Below, one piece after another: positions 37,616 through 46,750 of a stretch of 64,000 bases of DNA. The translations under genes were made by a program, and so were the position numbers. This DNA comes from an uncultured Verrucomicrobiae bacterium. Its GTDB lineage: Bacteria > Verrucomicrobiota > Verrucomicrobiia > Limisphaerales > AAA164-E04. Each line of letters opens with the position of its first letter. The first letter of the stretch is position 1. The stretch covers positions 822,876-886,875 of the forward strand of contig OX638380.1 of the NCBI GenBank assembly GCA_951813855.1, written 5' to 3'. The notes beneath the pieces were generated by a model. That model made no database searches. It was not told where the DNA came from and saw only the letters and a program-made list of their open reading frames with translations.

Positions 37616-38821
37616 TCATTTGCCGTATTTATTATTTCGTCTTTTCCAAATATATACAATAGAACCCAGTAAAATAACAATTGATGCTAACAGTAATAAT
37701 CGATTTTTTTTGGAACGTTTTATTTCAGCAATGATGGCTTCTTGATATTTTTTGGTCAATTCACCATCCGCGCCCACATAAAAACGCGCTTCGCCTCCAG
37801 GTGTGTCTTTCGCATCCGGATGCGTAAAATCTAGCACCCATGTCGCGGGCTTGTCATACTCCTCGAGTAAATTGTAATTCACATTGTCTTCACATCTGAA
37901 TTCCAGATTCTTCAAGCTATATATATAGCTGGACATATCTGACTCATACACTGAGTCTATGACCAAATTACTTGGAATCCATATATCGTATTCCTTATAG
38001 TGCTTCCAATCTTTAGCACGCACTTCTGTCGTTCTTCTTCCGTCCCTATGATTTTCTATCATATATACGGGTGCAAACCTATAGTCTGGATCCATATGCA
38101 TTTCTATTTTACGTTTAGGCGCTGCTTTCCTATCGTTTATTGGGCTTGCAGAAGACCATCCACGCTTTTCGTAATATTCACGGTCTTCGTTTATGTATTG
38201 CATAAAATAATCCGGCACCACGCATTTCACTATTATATTACCGTCCGATTCATATACACTAACAGATTCTCCTTTTTTTAGCAGGTGTTCTAGGCGAGAA
38301 CCAAAATATGGGAAGTGTCGCATATATGCACCATTTTCAGGGACGTGCACACCTGCATAGCTCAAAAAATCATGAGAATTAATTAGATAAAACTTTCCAG
38401 ACCTCACGTTTGTGTTACTGAAAGGGTCATGGATTCTTATTACTGCTGGTTGCAGAACTTCCTTTTCATCTTGAGAACCAGCATAAAATTTCTTCCCATC
38501 GAAGGAATCATCATATTGTTTTATCTCTCCATCAACATGTTGCAAGTGCTCGACTTTGAATTTTCCGTGTTCCACCCAAACAACAACTTTGTCGGGTGCG
38601 TCATAATAGGTATCAGCTACGCGCGTTATTTCAAATTCCAACTTGACATCTGAAAATGCCTTGGACATGTCGCTATGCAAGACTTTTATCTCTTGATGAA
38701 ACTGTGCGATTAGAGAAGTACTCGCATCAGAATCCTCCTGAATCTGACTAATAGCGCCATTACAGAATAATAACGATGCCAATAACATCCACACTCTACT
38801 GGGATTAGTCATCCTGATCAT
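37616..38821 (-). CDS. Secreted, C-terminally membrane-anchored protein of unknown function
   Basis: A 401-aa protein with a signal peptide (VWMLLASLLFCNGAISQ; ATG at 38821 or the Met three codons later). The C-terminal anchor is LLLLASIVILLGSIVYIW followed by KRRNNKYGK, so the approximately 350-residue body should lie outside the cytoplasm. The body is rich in Tyr, Asp and Lys; motifs include VVVWVEHGKFKVEH, DDSFDGKKFYAGSQDEKEV and KDWKHYKEYDIWIPSN. The pattern of an outer-membrane-lipoprotein-carrier-like beta fold followed by an anchor is possible but unproven. A second, broken copy lies at 54.2-56.3 kb. Confidence 0.7.
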   Translation of the reverse strand: MIRMTNPSRVWMLLASLLFCNGAISQIQEDSDASTSLIAQFHQEIKVLHSDMSKAFSDVKLEFEITRVADTYYDAPDKVVVWVEHGKFKVEHLQHVDGEIKQYDDSFDGKKFYAGSQDEKEVLQPAVIRIHDPFSNTNVRSGKFYLINSHDFLSYAGVHVPENGAYMRHFPYFGSRLEHLLKKGESVSVYESDGNIIVKCVVPDYFMQYINEDREYYEKRGWSSASPINDRKAAPKRKIEMHMDPDYRFAPVYMIENHRDGRRTTEVRAKDWKHYKEYDIWIPSNLVIDSVYESDMSSYIYSLKNLEFRCEDNVNYNLLEEYDKPATWVLDFTHPDAKDTPGGEARFYVGADGELTKKYQEAIIAEIKRSKKNRLLLLASIVILLGSIVYIWKRRNNKYGK

Positions 38822-39019
38822 TACCTAACGTGGCTGCTCTCCTGTGCAACTGATGTCTTGATGTATATTTGCCAACAAGAAACGGAATACATATTCCCAT
38901 AATCAAGAAGTATCCTAATGATATATTGAACAAATAGCGATATGAAAATTAAAAGTGGCACATTTAATATGTAACCCATTGGGAAATCGAAATATGGATT
39001 GTATAAATCACAATTGCGT
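38822..39019 (-). pseudogene. C-terminal fragment of a small membrane protein
   Basis: Just upstream of the 401-aa gene, a minus-strand frame reads YRYLFNISLGYFLIMG, ICIPFLVGKYTSRHQLHRRA and then a stop overlapping the next start codon. It is closed by TAA on its 5' side. Hydrophobicity and the natural overlap with the next gene suggest the end of a former small membrane protein, now truncated. Confidence 0.4.
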
Positions 39020-39301
39020 TCATTTTATCGTCAGGGCACCGTTATACATAATAGTGATCTTTTTTCCAGATTCGAGCTCGGGAACTTCCTGCAAGTATCC
39101 CTCGGCAACCAAATCTTCGACATTACTCGGAAATTGATTATGTTCGATAAAACGCTGTAATACAGCATCCTTCACTTCCTCAATTAAAGCCTCGTCCGAC
39201 TTTTCCACCGGATTCGTTGCCTGCTTCCCACAAGCAACTCCGTACATCACAAGAATCAATGTTACAACCAACACTTTGATAAATGCATTCATTGGTTTCA
39301 T
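39020..39301 (-). CDS. Small lipoprotein, copy 1
   Basis: A 93-aa lipoprotein with signal MKPMNAFIKVLVVTLILVMYG and lipobox GVAC24, then a short globular part (EVKDAVLQRFIEHNQFPSNVEDLVAEGYL, VPELESGKKI). The pattern N-x-FP-x-(D/S)-x-EDLV-x-x-GYL-x-x-(V/L)P resembles the soluble end found in many PVC pseudopilin-derived proteins. A near copy is at 56698-56979 (about 78% identical by eye), also beside a 117-bp repeat array. Unlike its neighbours, it is intact in both copies. Confidence 0.75.
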   Translation of the reverse strand: MKPMNAFIKVLVVTLILVMYGVACGKQATNPVEKSDEALIEEVKDAVLQRFIEHNQFPSNVEDLVAEGYLQEVPELESGKKITIMYNGALTIK

Positions 39302-39590
39302 TTAATTAGCGAATCGTAGGCCTTTGTAGTTGTCGCACACCGACAATCTGACGCCGTCACAGCGTAGAGAAGCAGGAAATGTTCTGTTAAACCAGTCGGG
39401 AAGGTAAAAGCCTCGTTGACCATAATCGAACTGGGTATGCATACCGCGCGAGCTGTCCGCATTACGACACTGGCAGAACGATATCCTGACGGAAAGTGCG
39501 GGGTTTATCGGTGTAAATCCTGCGGAAAGGTAACAGCCTGCGTATGTGAGCTGTCTTTTGATGCCGACAGTTTTCATTCCTGAATTTTCC
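39302..39590 (-). other. Open tail of the repeat array, coding status unclear
   Basis: The minus frame running out of the repeats continues KTVGIKRQLTYAGCYLSAGF and RGMHTQFDYGQRGFYLPDWF to a stop beside the lipoprotein start. I do not recognise it. At 39530 the sequence GTAACAGCCTGCGTATGTGAG resembles the terminus of the IS66 remnant at 46693. Confidence 0.35.
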
Positions 39591-40480
39591 GTTGCCCGTC
39601 TCATCGCTCCTGCCATCGCGTCATCCGGCGACGGTTCCAGATCCGACGCCGGCGAGCCTACGGGATCGTTCGCCGAAAAATCAAGGCTTTTCGTTCCTGA
39701 ATTTTCCGTTGCCCGTCTCATCGCTCCTGCCGCCGCGCCATCCGGCGACGGTTCCAGTTCTGACGCCGACCAGCCTGCGGGATCGTCCGCCGCAAAGTCA
39801 AGGCTTTCCGTTCCTGAATTTCCCGTTGCCCGTCTCATCGCTCCTGCCATCGCGTCATCCGGCGACGGTTCCAGTTCTGACGCCGACCAGCCTGCGGGAT
39901 CGTCCGCCACAAAGTCAAGGCTGTCCGTTCCTAAATTTCCCGTTGCCCGTCTCATCGCTCCTGCCATCGCGTCATCCGGCGACGGTTCGGTTCCAGTTCC
40001 GACGCCGGCGAGCCCACGGGATCGTTCGCCGAAAAATCAAGGCTTTTCGTTCCTAAATTTTCCGTTGCCCGTCTCATCGCTCCTGCCGCCGCGCCATCCG
40101 GCGACGGTTCCAGTTCCGACGCCGACCAGCCTGCGGGATCGTCCGCCGCAAAGTCAAGGCTGTCCGTTCCTGAATTTCCCGTTGCCCATCTCATCGCTCC
40201 TGCCATCGCGTCATCCGGCGACGGTTCCAGTTCTGATGCCGACCAGCCTGCGGGATCGTCCGCCACAAAGTCAAGGCTTTCCGTTCCTGAATTTCCCGTT
40301 GCCCGTCTCATCGCTCCTGCCATCGCGTCATCCGGCGACGGTTCCAGTTCCGACGCCAGCGAGCCCACGGGATCGTTCGCCGAAAAATCAAGGCTTTTCG
40401 TTCCTGAATTTTCCGTTGCCCGTCTCATCGCTCCTGCCGCCGCGCCATCCGGCGACGGTTCTACTTCCGACGCCGGCCAG
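39591..40480. repeat. Eight tandem 117-bp GC-rich repeats
   Basis: The block GTTGCCCGTCTCATCGCTCC recurs at 39591, 39708, 39825, 39942, 40064, 40181, 40298 and 40415. The period is exactly 117 bp except for 122 bp between units 4 and 5, where GGTTC is duplicated. Units differ by scattered substitutions and alternate between two subtypes. Because 117 is 39 codons and stops are absent, frames stay open on both strands: minus strand GAMRRATGNSGTESLDFAAD, plus strand FPVARLIAPAIASSGDGSSS. The 5-bp insertion breaks the minus frame. The array is GC-rich inside an AT-rich module. A three-unit array of the same repeat is at 56986-57333. Confidence 0.93.
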
Positions 40481-40636
40481 TGTTATTCGCCACGTTATTT
40501 CGGGTGAAATTTTTCACATTAATCCGTGAGTTATTTGGGGATGGGCAGCGACAAGTGACGACCGATTCTCAGCGGGCAAAGATGTTACAAATTGACTGCT
40601 TGGAAAAGAAAATCAGGTTGGGGTTCGAGGAACGGA

Positions 40637-41503
40637 TTAATGGTTTCGCAGCAGGTCGTTCCAGTCTTTAGCCCCAGGAGGCCTCAAGCGTTGGGCATTG
40701 GGATGACGCTGCAATAATCGAGCGGCGGAATGATCGCCACTGGCATCGGCGTCGAAAGCGCAAAGGATCCGCTGCAAGTTCCAACGCCAGAGCCATTGGG
40801 GGAGTTGGGGAGTCGTCCCGGCGGAGGAAACGAAGACCGTTCCGCTGCTTCGCAGTTCGGGGAGCGAGCACCAGGCGGAAAGGGTATCGATGGCACTTTC
40901 GGTGAGGATAACGGTGTCCGGTTGGGCTTGGTCCACGGGCAACCATAAACTGCCTTGAGTCTTGCGCGAGCCCCGGGTCAGAGCTCGGAATCGACTGCCG
41001 CCGGGACGTAGAAAGGTTCCGACCAATTCAGCTCCGGTGGGTCGGCGGTAGGCATCCGTGCCTAAGAAGAGAGCATTGCGGCGATAGTCGGCTTGGATTA
41101 AGCCTAGTTGACGGCATCGGTCGACGAGGCCACCGGGGAGGCCACGAACCGAGGTCAAGTAATCTCTCACTACGGGCCAATTAGCTGGGTGGTGAGGGTG
41201 CTCGGCGAGTGCCTGAATCGGGGAAGGCGGCACCGATCGATCGTCGGGAGGATTTGCGAGCAACCGAATGGCTTCGCGATCGGAACAAGAGCGGGCGTGG
41301 GCGACCAGATCAATGACTCCATAACCGCCGGTGTGGGTCAAGTGATCGAAAAATTTTCCGTGGTTGATACTGAGGATCGAGTCGTCACGTTTCCACCGCC
41401 GTGGATCTTCGGGATCCTGGCGGTAACCAAGCCAGATCGCCAAGGGAACGGGCGGGAGTTGCCGCAGCAAAGCCAGGTCAGGGAACTGTGGTGACTGAGG
41501 CAT
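40637..41503 (-). CDS. TOPRIM primase-like protein of the transposon
   Basis: A 288-aa protein from ATG at 41503. The N-terminal third (LGYRQDPEDPRRWKRDDSIL, NHGKFFDHLTHTGGYGVIDL) matches the DUF3991-like domain common in plasmid and phage primases. The C-terminal half is a TOPRIM domain with conserved Glu in VILTESAIDTLSAWC and the DxD in CAFDADASGDHSA, ending GAKDWNDLL. TOPRIM primase-like proteins bind metal and nucleotides or DNA 5' ends. It begins 8 bp after the ATPase stop, so it belongs to the transposon operon. It appears intact while its two partners are broken. Confidence 0.78.
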   Translation of the reverse strand: MPQSPQFPDLALLRQLPPVPLAIWLGYRQDPEDPRRWKRDDSILSINHGKFFDHLTHTGGYGVIDLVAHARSCSDREAIRLLANPPDDRSVPPSPIQALAEHPHHPANWPVVRDYLTSVRGLPGGLVDRCRQLGLIQADYRRNALFLGTDAYRRPTGAELVGTFLRPGGSRFRALTRGSRKTQGSLWLPVDQAQPDTVILTESAIDTLSAWCSLPELRSSGTVFVSSAGTTPQLPQWLWRWNLQRILCAFDADASGDHSAARLLQRHPNAQRLRPPGAKDWNDLLRNH

Positions 41504-41511
41504 GGTTAGGG

Positions 41512-42288
41512 TCAGATTCCGAGTTCTTCGGCCGCGAGTTCGACATGTTGGCTGGTAACGGGTTGAGCTTGTTGACGAGCGGCGGCTACCAACGCGAAAT
41601 GGGCGAGGTGGTTCACCAGTCGTGGGATTCCTTCGGAAATCAGCCGAAGAGTATCCAGGGCTTTCGCATCGAAGAAGAGGTCTGATCGAGGAACTCCGGC
41701 CAAAGCGAGTCGATGGGAGAGATAAGGTTCGATCTCTTAGACTTGGAGGCGAGCCACCTGATACCGGAGGACGAGTCGATGCCGAAGGGATTGGTGCGCC
41801 GCCAGGGCGAGTCGGCGATCCAGTTCGGAAAGGCCGACCAAGATCAAGGTCAGCCGGGGTTGGTCGTCCATCCCGAAATTGAGCAGCAAGCGCAAATCGT
41901 CGAGCACGCGGTCGCTCAAAAAGTAAGCTTCGTCGACGATGAGGACGGGGTGCTGCTGTTTTTCGATCACCATTTTGGTAATCTGCCGTTGCACCGCAGT
42001 CCAGGCGTCGGCCCGACGATAGTATTTCGGCAAGGCGAATTGTCGGGCAATGGCGTTGAGAGTGTCCAAGCTCGAGCCGGTGGAAAAGGCGACGTAGAAC
42101 ACCGGATGCCAATCGGGAGAAAGACGATCGACGACAACCCGGCAGGCGATGGTTTTGCCGCTGCCGGTTTCCCCCGTGATCAATCCGACGCCTCGTCGTT
42201 TTACCAAGTGCTCGAGCCGCGTGGTCGTTTCGAGCAAGGCACGGCTCGGAAACGCCTGGAGGGCCTGAATCGAAGATTCGAAAGGCAA
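41512..42288 (-). pseudogene. TniB/ExeA-like AAA ATPase with in-frame stop
   Basis: The frame from ATG 42288 reads an AAA+ ATPase: Walker A GETGSGKT at about residue 38-45, Walker B HPVLIVDEAYFL, sensor region LTLILVGLSEL. A TAA at 41737-41739 stops it after RYQVARLQV, yet the same frame continues EIEPYLSHRLALAGVPR and VNHLAHFALVAAARQQA to a proper end at 41512. The product is normally the target-selection ATPase that partners the transposase. One substitution to TAA explains the defect. Confidence 0.82.
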
Positions 42289-42317
42289 AAAATCAAGTCC
42301 GAAGAAAGATTCGTACC

Positions 42318-43271
42318 TCAGGAAGGGTTCGTGGATGCCGAATCACTCAATTGAATTTTGCCTCGTGATTTTCGTCCCCGGGCCCGGGGCATAGCCGGAG
42401 GGGCAGCCGAGGGATCAGGTTCCGGTTGCCGACGGTTCATGGGCGGTGGATCGCTGAAGGGGATTCCGCGACGCGACGGTGGTCGTTGGTCCCGGACTTC
42501 AGCCGAGGGAGTGGCCTGAGGGGGCAGAGATTTTTCCCGGTCGCCGGATTTCGATGGAGAGTCCGACGAGGCTGAGGATGGAGGGCGTTGCCGCTTGGCT
42601 CGAGCGTTAGCTACGAGATCGACCGGCTGTCCCGGGCCGTACTCCTGCCCCTGATAGAAAACGGCGAGCGAACGATCGCCATCGGTGGGATCATAGCGAA
42701 GCTCGACGGTTTTGCCGATCAGTGCGCCGTCGACTTCGTAAAGGCGGGTATCGAGGGAAACTGTGCGATCTCTTTTGACCTTGCGAAAGGCTTGGTACAA
42801 GAACTTTCGATCGAGCCAATCCTAGCTTTCGGCAAGGCGCAGCCGATCCATCGATCGACTCCATTGGGACAGCGGCGTTTCGTTGTCGATCCCACGGTGA
42901 GGGGTTTGATGATATTCATCCTCGATCCAGCGATGCAGGCGATCATTAAGTTCTTGCAGGGAAGCCGGTTTCTGTTCTTCGAAAACGAGTAGAAACTGTT
43001 CCCGGACCGTCCGAAAAAATCGTTCGATTTTGCCCTTCCCCTCGGGTGCCCTCGCGGTAGCGTGAATCACGTGGAATTTGACGTTGGCCGCCACCTTCAT
43101 CAATTCCAGGTCTCGATAGCAGGCTCCGTTATCGACATACAGTCGCTCGGGAATGCCGCGCTGCGCGATCGCGGTTTTGAGCACGGGCAGGAAGTTCAGG
43201 GTCTTCTCGCAAAACGCAAACTCGGCATAGGGAATGACCCGAGTCGCGTCGTCGAGCAGCGCCAGTAGATA
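42318..43271 (-). pseudogene. Mu/TniA-like DDE transposase, 5' truncated with amber stop
   Basis: The retained part starts at YLLALLDDATRVIPYAEF, so the N-terminal DNA-binding region and first catalytic Asp are lost. The remaining catalytic elements are ERLYVDNGACYRD (second Asp) and KGKIERFFRTVREQFL (Glu). TPHRGIDNETPLSQW follows as expected for rve-type integrases. A TAG at 42822-42824 interrupts the frame. Beyond it the same frame continues FLYQAFRKVKRDRTVSLD, YEVDGALIGKTVELRYDP, the beta-barrel domain found after the catalytic core in Mu/Tni-type transposases, and a disordered proline-rich tail. Confidence 0.82.
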
Positions 43272-44334
43272 GTGTCTGCCCGAAAACCCCAAACTCATTG
43301 AATACTGGGCATAATCGTGCGAATTGGCTTGCGAAGATGGTCCCTTTTCGGCAGGATTCCTCCCGGAACAGGGCAATTGGCCTGATCTTCGCCAGTTTTT
43401 GTCAGGACTACTTGGGTATGAACCTATGCGACAAGTGATCAAACAGCAGCTGAAGTTGGGGCAGACACCGATCGAAAAGATCGATCTCGACGTCAACTCG
43501 CGCGACGACATCCCCGCCATTCTTCTCGGGCTACAGAATCTCTATCAGGACAAATCTGCCTTCAACCAAATCACAGGTCTGCTCCAGACTCACATTCTTC
43601 AGGATAGCAGTCATGATGTCGGTCGTCCTGGGATGGAATTGTGGAATATTCTGGTCCTGGGAATTCTGAAGCAGGGCTTGAACTGTGATTTCGACCGGCT
43701 CAAGGAACTGACCGACCGCCATGAATCCGTTCGGGCCATGCTGGGTTATAGCGAGCTCGATAAATCCCGCTACGGCCTTCAGCGTCTGATCGACAATGTG
43801 AATCTGCTGACGCCCTAGTTGTTGGACAAGATCAACCGGATCGTGGTTGAGTGTGGCCACAAACTGGTCGGAAAGAAAAAACGACGGAAGTCCCGGAAGA
43901 ATGGCAAGAACATCAGGAATGACAAGAATAAGGAACCGTCCGAGTTGACTCGGCGCGGTCGATACGATTCATTTGTCGTTGAGACCGATGTGCACTTCCC
44001 GACCGACACCTCGCTGCTGTGGGACGCTATGAGGTGCCTGTTGAGTGTGATCGGTCCGGAGGCGGCATCTCGAAAAGTGAAGGGATGGCGTCAGTGGAAG
44101 AAGCTGCTGAGCCAGGTGAAGAATCTGTTCAACCGGATCCGATCGAGTCGCCTTGCGGCGAAGCATCCCAAGCGGGTGAAGAAGTATCTCGCCTACTGTC
44201 ATCGCTTGGTGGAGAGGGCGGAAGAGAGCTTCGAAAGCATGAGGGAAGCAGGGACTGACGCCAGGATCATCCAGGATTGCCGGGACTACATGGTCCATGC
44301 CAAGCGTCAGATGGACCAAGTGGAGCGGCGGTTA

Positions 44335-45874
44335 GGGTTCTCGCATAATTAAACTGTCGTTTTTTTGTGTGCGTATCAAACGTATTATTTACATTCATGG
44401 GGCTTTAATTTATAATTCCATTCACCATGAAACTTTTTTTTAGTTAAGCGCAAATTTTGCATTTGTTCATCAGTAATTTTTATGCCAGTCTGATATTTGG
44501 ATTTATCTAACATGCAATTTATTTTCAACCCATTTTTAGTTGTTGTGTTGCTAATCAAATTAACTATGGTTTCATAATTGGTTAATGGGCGTCCCCGCCA
44601 ATTCATCGAAATGCATGAAAACATTCGATGTTCAATTTTATTCCACTTGCTCGTACCCGGAGGAAAATGACAAACTGATATTTCCATATTAAGTTCATCT
44701 GCCAGTTTTTGTAACTCGGTTTTCCATAATTTATTACGACTACCATTTGAACCACCTCCATCAGCCATAATTAATAGCTTCTTGGCATTGGGATGATTTT
44801 TTCGTCCCATTGATAGCCACCATCGACGAATAGTTTCTACCGCAAATTCCGCAGTATCGTGGTCAGTGCCTACACTTACCCAACCCGTATTGGTGCTCAG
44901 ATCATACACGCCATATGGACTTGCTTTCGGTAGATTTGGATCGGGGAAATCATGCACTTTGACTAGTTCGGGATTTCCTTTCGGATGCCATTCGTTCCCC
45001 ATATTTTTGTGCTGTCCCACCAGTTCCTTTTTTTTCGTGTCAACCGAAATCACTGGTTGGTTTTTCTTCAAGAATTTCCGGGATTTCCGTTCCATATGTC
45101 GAAATTGCTGGTTTCGATCGGGATGCTGTTTGCCTTCTAGGGTTTTCTGATTGCCTTGAAGGCTGTATCCCATTTCATGGAGCAAATTATTTACGGTGCG
45201 TTCACTTATTTGATGTCCCATTTCATTTAATGTGGTTTTGATTTGTTCAGCACTTTTGCAGGTCCAACGCAACGGATTTTCAGGATCACCTCGAGTCTCG
45301 GGTTCGATAAGTTTATCCAGATCTGACAAAAGAGTCTTATCGTGTTCGGTTATTGATTTCCGTCCCCCTCCAGCTTTCCTTTGGCGATTTTTATTAGGGA
45401 TTGCTTCCGTTTTCAATTCATTAATTCCCGATCGAATCGTAGTGCAGCTAGCACCCGTAGCTTCGTGAACTATTTTTATTCCACCCCTACCAATGGCTAT
45501 TGCCTCGGATGCTAGCCAATGACGATTAGTCAATTCTTGGAAGATGGGTTCCAAGCTCAGATATTTTTTTCTGATAACGGCAACCTGATCGCTCACGCTT
45601 AATCATACCATACATATTTCATTTTTTCAACTTTTAAAAGTAATTAATTCCAATGCATTGATTGCCAGAGGATTGAAAACTAAAGATTTCCGTCATCAAG
45701 CCTCCCCAAAACCATAGAATCGACCTAAATGGGTTGATAACTTCCAGCTCTAAATAAACCATCAAAATCAGTTATTAAATCACCAGAGAGATTATCCGTC
45801 AATCGACATGTCAAAATGAAATTCTGACAATAGATTTAATCATTTGAACAAGTATGTTATTAATGCGAGTGCCC
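44335..45874 (-). mobile_element. ISAzo13-family element
   Basis: A 1,540-bp element with termini GGGTTCTCGCATAATTA (left) and GGGCACTCGCATTAATA (right, inverted). TTA is present on both sides (44332-44334 and 45875-45877) as a 3-bp target duplication. It encodes one intact transposase on the minus strand. Removal with one TTA restores the host transposase reading frame exactly. Confidence 0.9.
44385..45596 (-). CDS. ISAzo13-family transposase
   Basis: A 403-aa protein. Recognisable regions are LTNRHWLASEAIAIGRGGI, RKAGGGRKSITEHDKTLL, MGYSLQGNQKTLEGKQHPDRNQQF, PVISVDTKKKELVG (first Asp), LIMADGGGSNGSRN (second Asp) and WNKIEHRMFSCISMNWRGRPL (Glu). This is the standard ISAzo13 order and length. 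The frame is intact, with codon use more AT-rich than the GC-rich host ISNCY gene. Confidence 0.94.
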   Translation of the reverse strand: MSDQVAVIRKKYLSLEPIFQELTNRHWLASEAIAIGRGGIKIVHEATGASCTTIRSGINELKTEAIPNKNRQRKAGGGRKSITEHDKTLLSDLDKLIEPETRGDPENPLRWTCKSAEQIKTTLNEMGHQISERTVNNLLHEMGYSLQGNQKTLEGKQHPDRNQQFRHMERKSRKFLKKNQPVISVDTKKKELVGQHKNMGNEWHPKGNPELVKVHDFPDPNLPKASPYGVYDLSTNTGWVSVGTDHDTAEFAVETIRRWWLSMGRKNHPNAKKLLIMADGGGSNGSRNKLWKTELQKLADELNMEISVCHFPPGTSKWNKIEHRMFSCISMNWRGRPLTNYETIVNLISNTTTKNGLKINCMLDKSKYQTGIKITDEQMQNLRLTKKKFHGEWNYKLKPHECK

Positions 45875-46750
45875 TTACTCAAGGGAGAGACGATACCGCA
45901 TGAGGAGAAGGTCTTCTCCATCTTCGAGACCCACACCCGTTGGATCGCCAAAGGCAAGGCGGGATGCCCGGTGGAATTGGGGGTGCCGGTATGCCTGATT
46001 CAGGATCAGCATCAGTTCGTTCTCCATCACCTTGTGATGTGGAATGAACAAGATGTGGATGTGGCCGTCGATATCGTCAAGACGGCGCAGGAAAAGTTCC
46101 CGAATCGGCGCCCGTGCAGTTTTGATCGCGGATTCCATAACCCCAAGAACAGGGAACAGCTTGACGAGCTTCTGGATCATGCTGCTCTTCCCAAGAAAGG
46201 CCGCAAGAGCAAATCTGATACGGCTCGCGAGGAGGATCCCGAATTCAAGGCGATGAGGAAACAGCACCCGGCTGTTGAATCGGCAATCAACCATCTTGAG
46301 CATCATGGCCTTGACCGGGTTTATGCTCACGGTGCGGATGGGTTCGACAGAAGCGTTTCCTTGTCAATTCTGGGGGCCAATATACACCGATTGGGCCAAG
46401 TGCTGCGTGCGAACACAATCAAGGCTCAGAAACGAAAGCGTCTAGCGGCCTGACCCCCACGAGGGATTTATAAAAAACACTCCGCTCCAGAGTGGGTAAG
46501 GGAAGCTTGTGCTCATATGATATGACAGGGCCTGTTCCAACGCCGATTTGGGGCCATATCAAGCCCCAGACCTAGGTCGGAATCCCGGATTAGCACTATT
46601 CGAGGCACAATTTGCTCAAAGTGTCATGGGGAACTATGGAGTGACACCGAAAAATAAGGGGGTTTTCTGGCAGACACTATATATAAAATAGTGTAACTGC
46701 CTACGTATCCGATATTCAATTTTCCTTGCGGAAACGCTCGAACCGTGCTA

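Larger units (their letters stand above)
40481..43271 (-). mobile_element. Truncated TniAB-like transposon with TOPRIM gene
   Basis: The left terminus is taken as TGTTATTCGCCACG at 40481, where the repeat array stops abruptly. Within 65 bp the motif TTA-T-(T)CG-(G)TGA recurs four times (TTATTCGCCA, TTATTTCGGGTGA, TTAATCCGTGA, TTATTTGGGGA), resembling arrayed transposase-binding sites at Tn7/Mu/Tn552-type ends. Going leftward the element encodes a DDE transposase, an AAA ATPase and a TOPRIM protein, all on the minus strand with short gaps. The far end has been lost at 43271, where an ISNCY-type element begins. Confidence 0.7.
43426..46453 (+). pseudogene. ISNCY-family transposase, amber stop and split
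   Basis: From ATG 43426: MRQVIKQQLKLGQTPIEKID, HDVGRPGMELWNILVLGILK, typical of ISNCY transposases. A TAG at 43816-43818 falls where the intact relative at 49120 has Glu (NLLTPELI). The frame then continues past it (LDKINRIVVECGHKLVG, DSFVVETDVHFPTD). At 44334 it is cut by the ISAzo13-type element and resumes at 45875 (LLKGETIPHEEKVFSIFETH, ESAINHLEHHGLDRVY). Excision restores VERRLLKGETIP in frame. The amber stop and insertion both inactivate it. Confidence 0.88.
43272..46677 (+). mobile_element. ISNCY-type element, copy A (interrupted by ISAzo13)
   Basis: Termini are GTGTCTGCCCGAAAACCCC at 43272 and, inverted, GTGTCTGCCAGAAAACCCC ending at 46677. Flanking hexamers are TAGATA (left) and TATATA (right), a possible 6-bp duplication with one mismatch. 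It carries one transposase gene, itself split by an ISAzo13-type element. The left flank is transposon DNA and the right flank is the second AT-rich module, so this element sits at the junction of two larger segments. Confidence 0.85.

Noticed and set aside
39591..40480. CRISPR array
   Set aside because: The period is 117 bp with nearly the whole unit conserved; there are no unique spacers and no cas genes.
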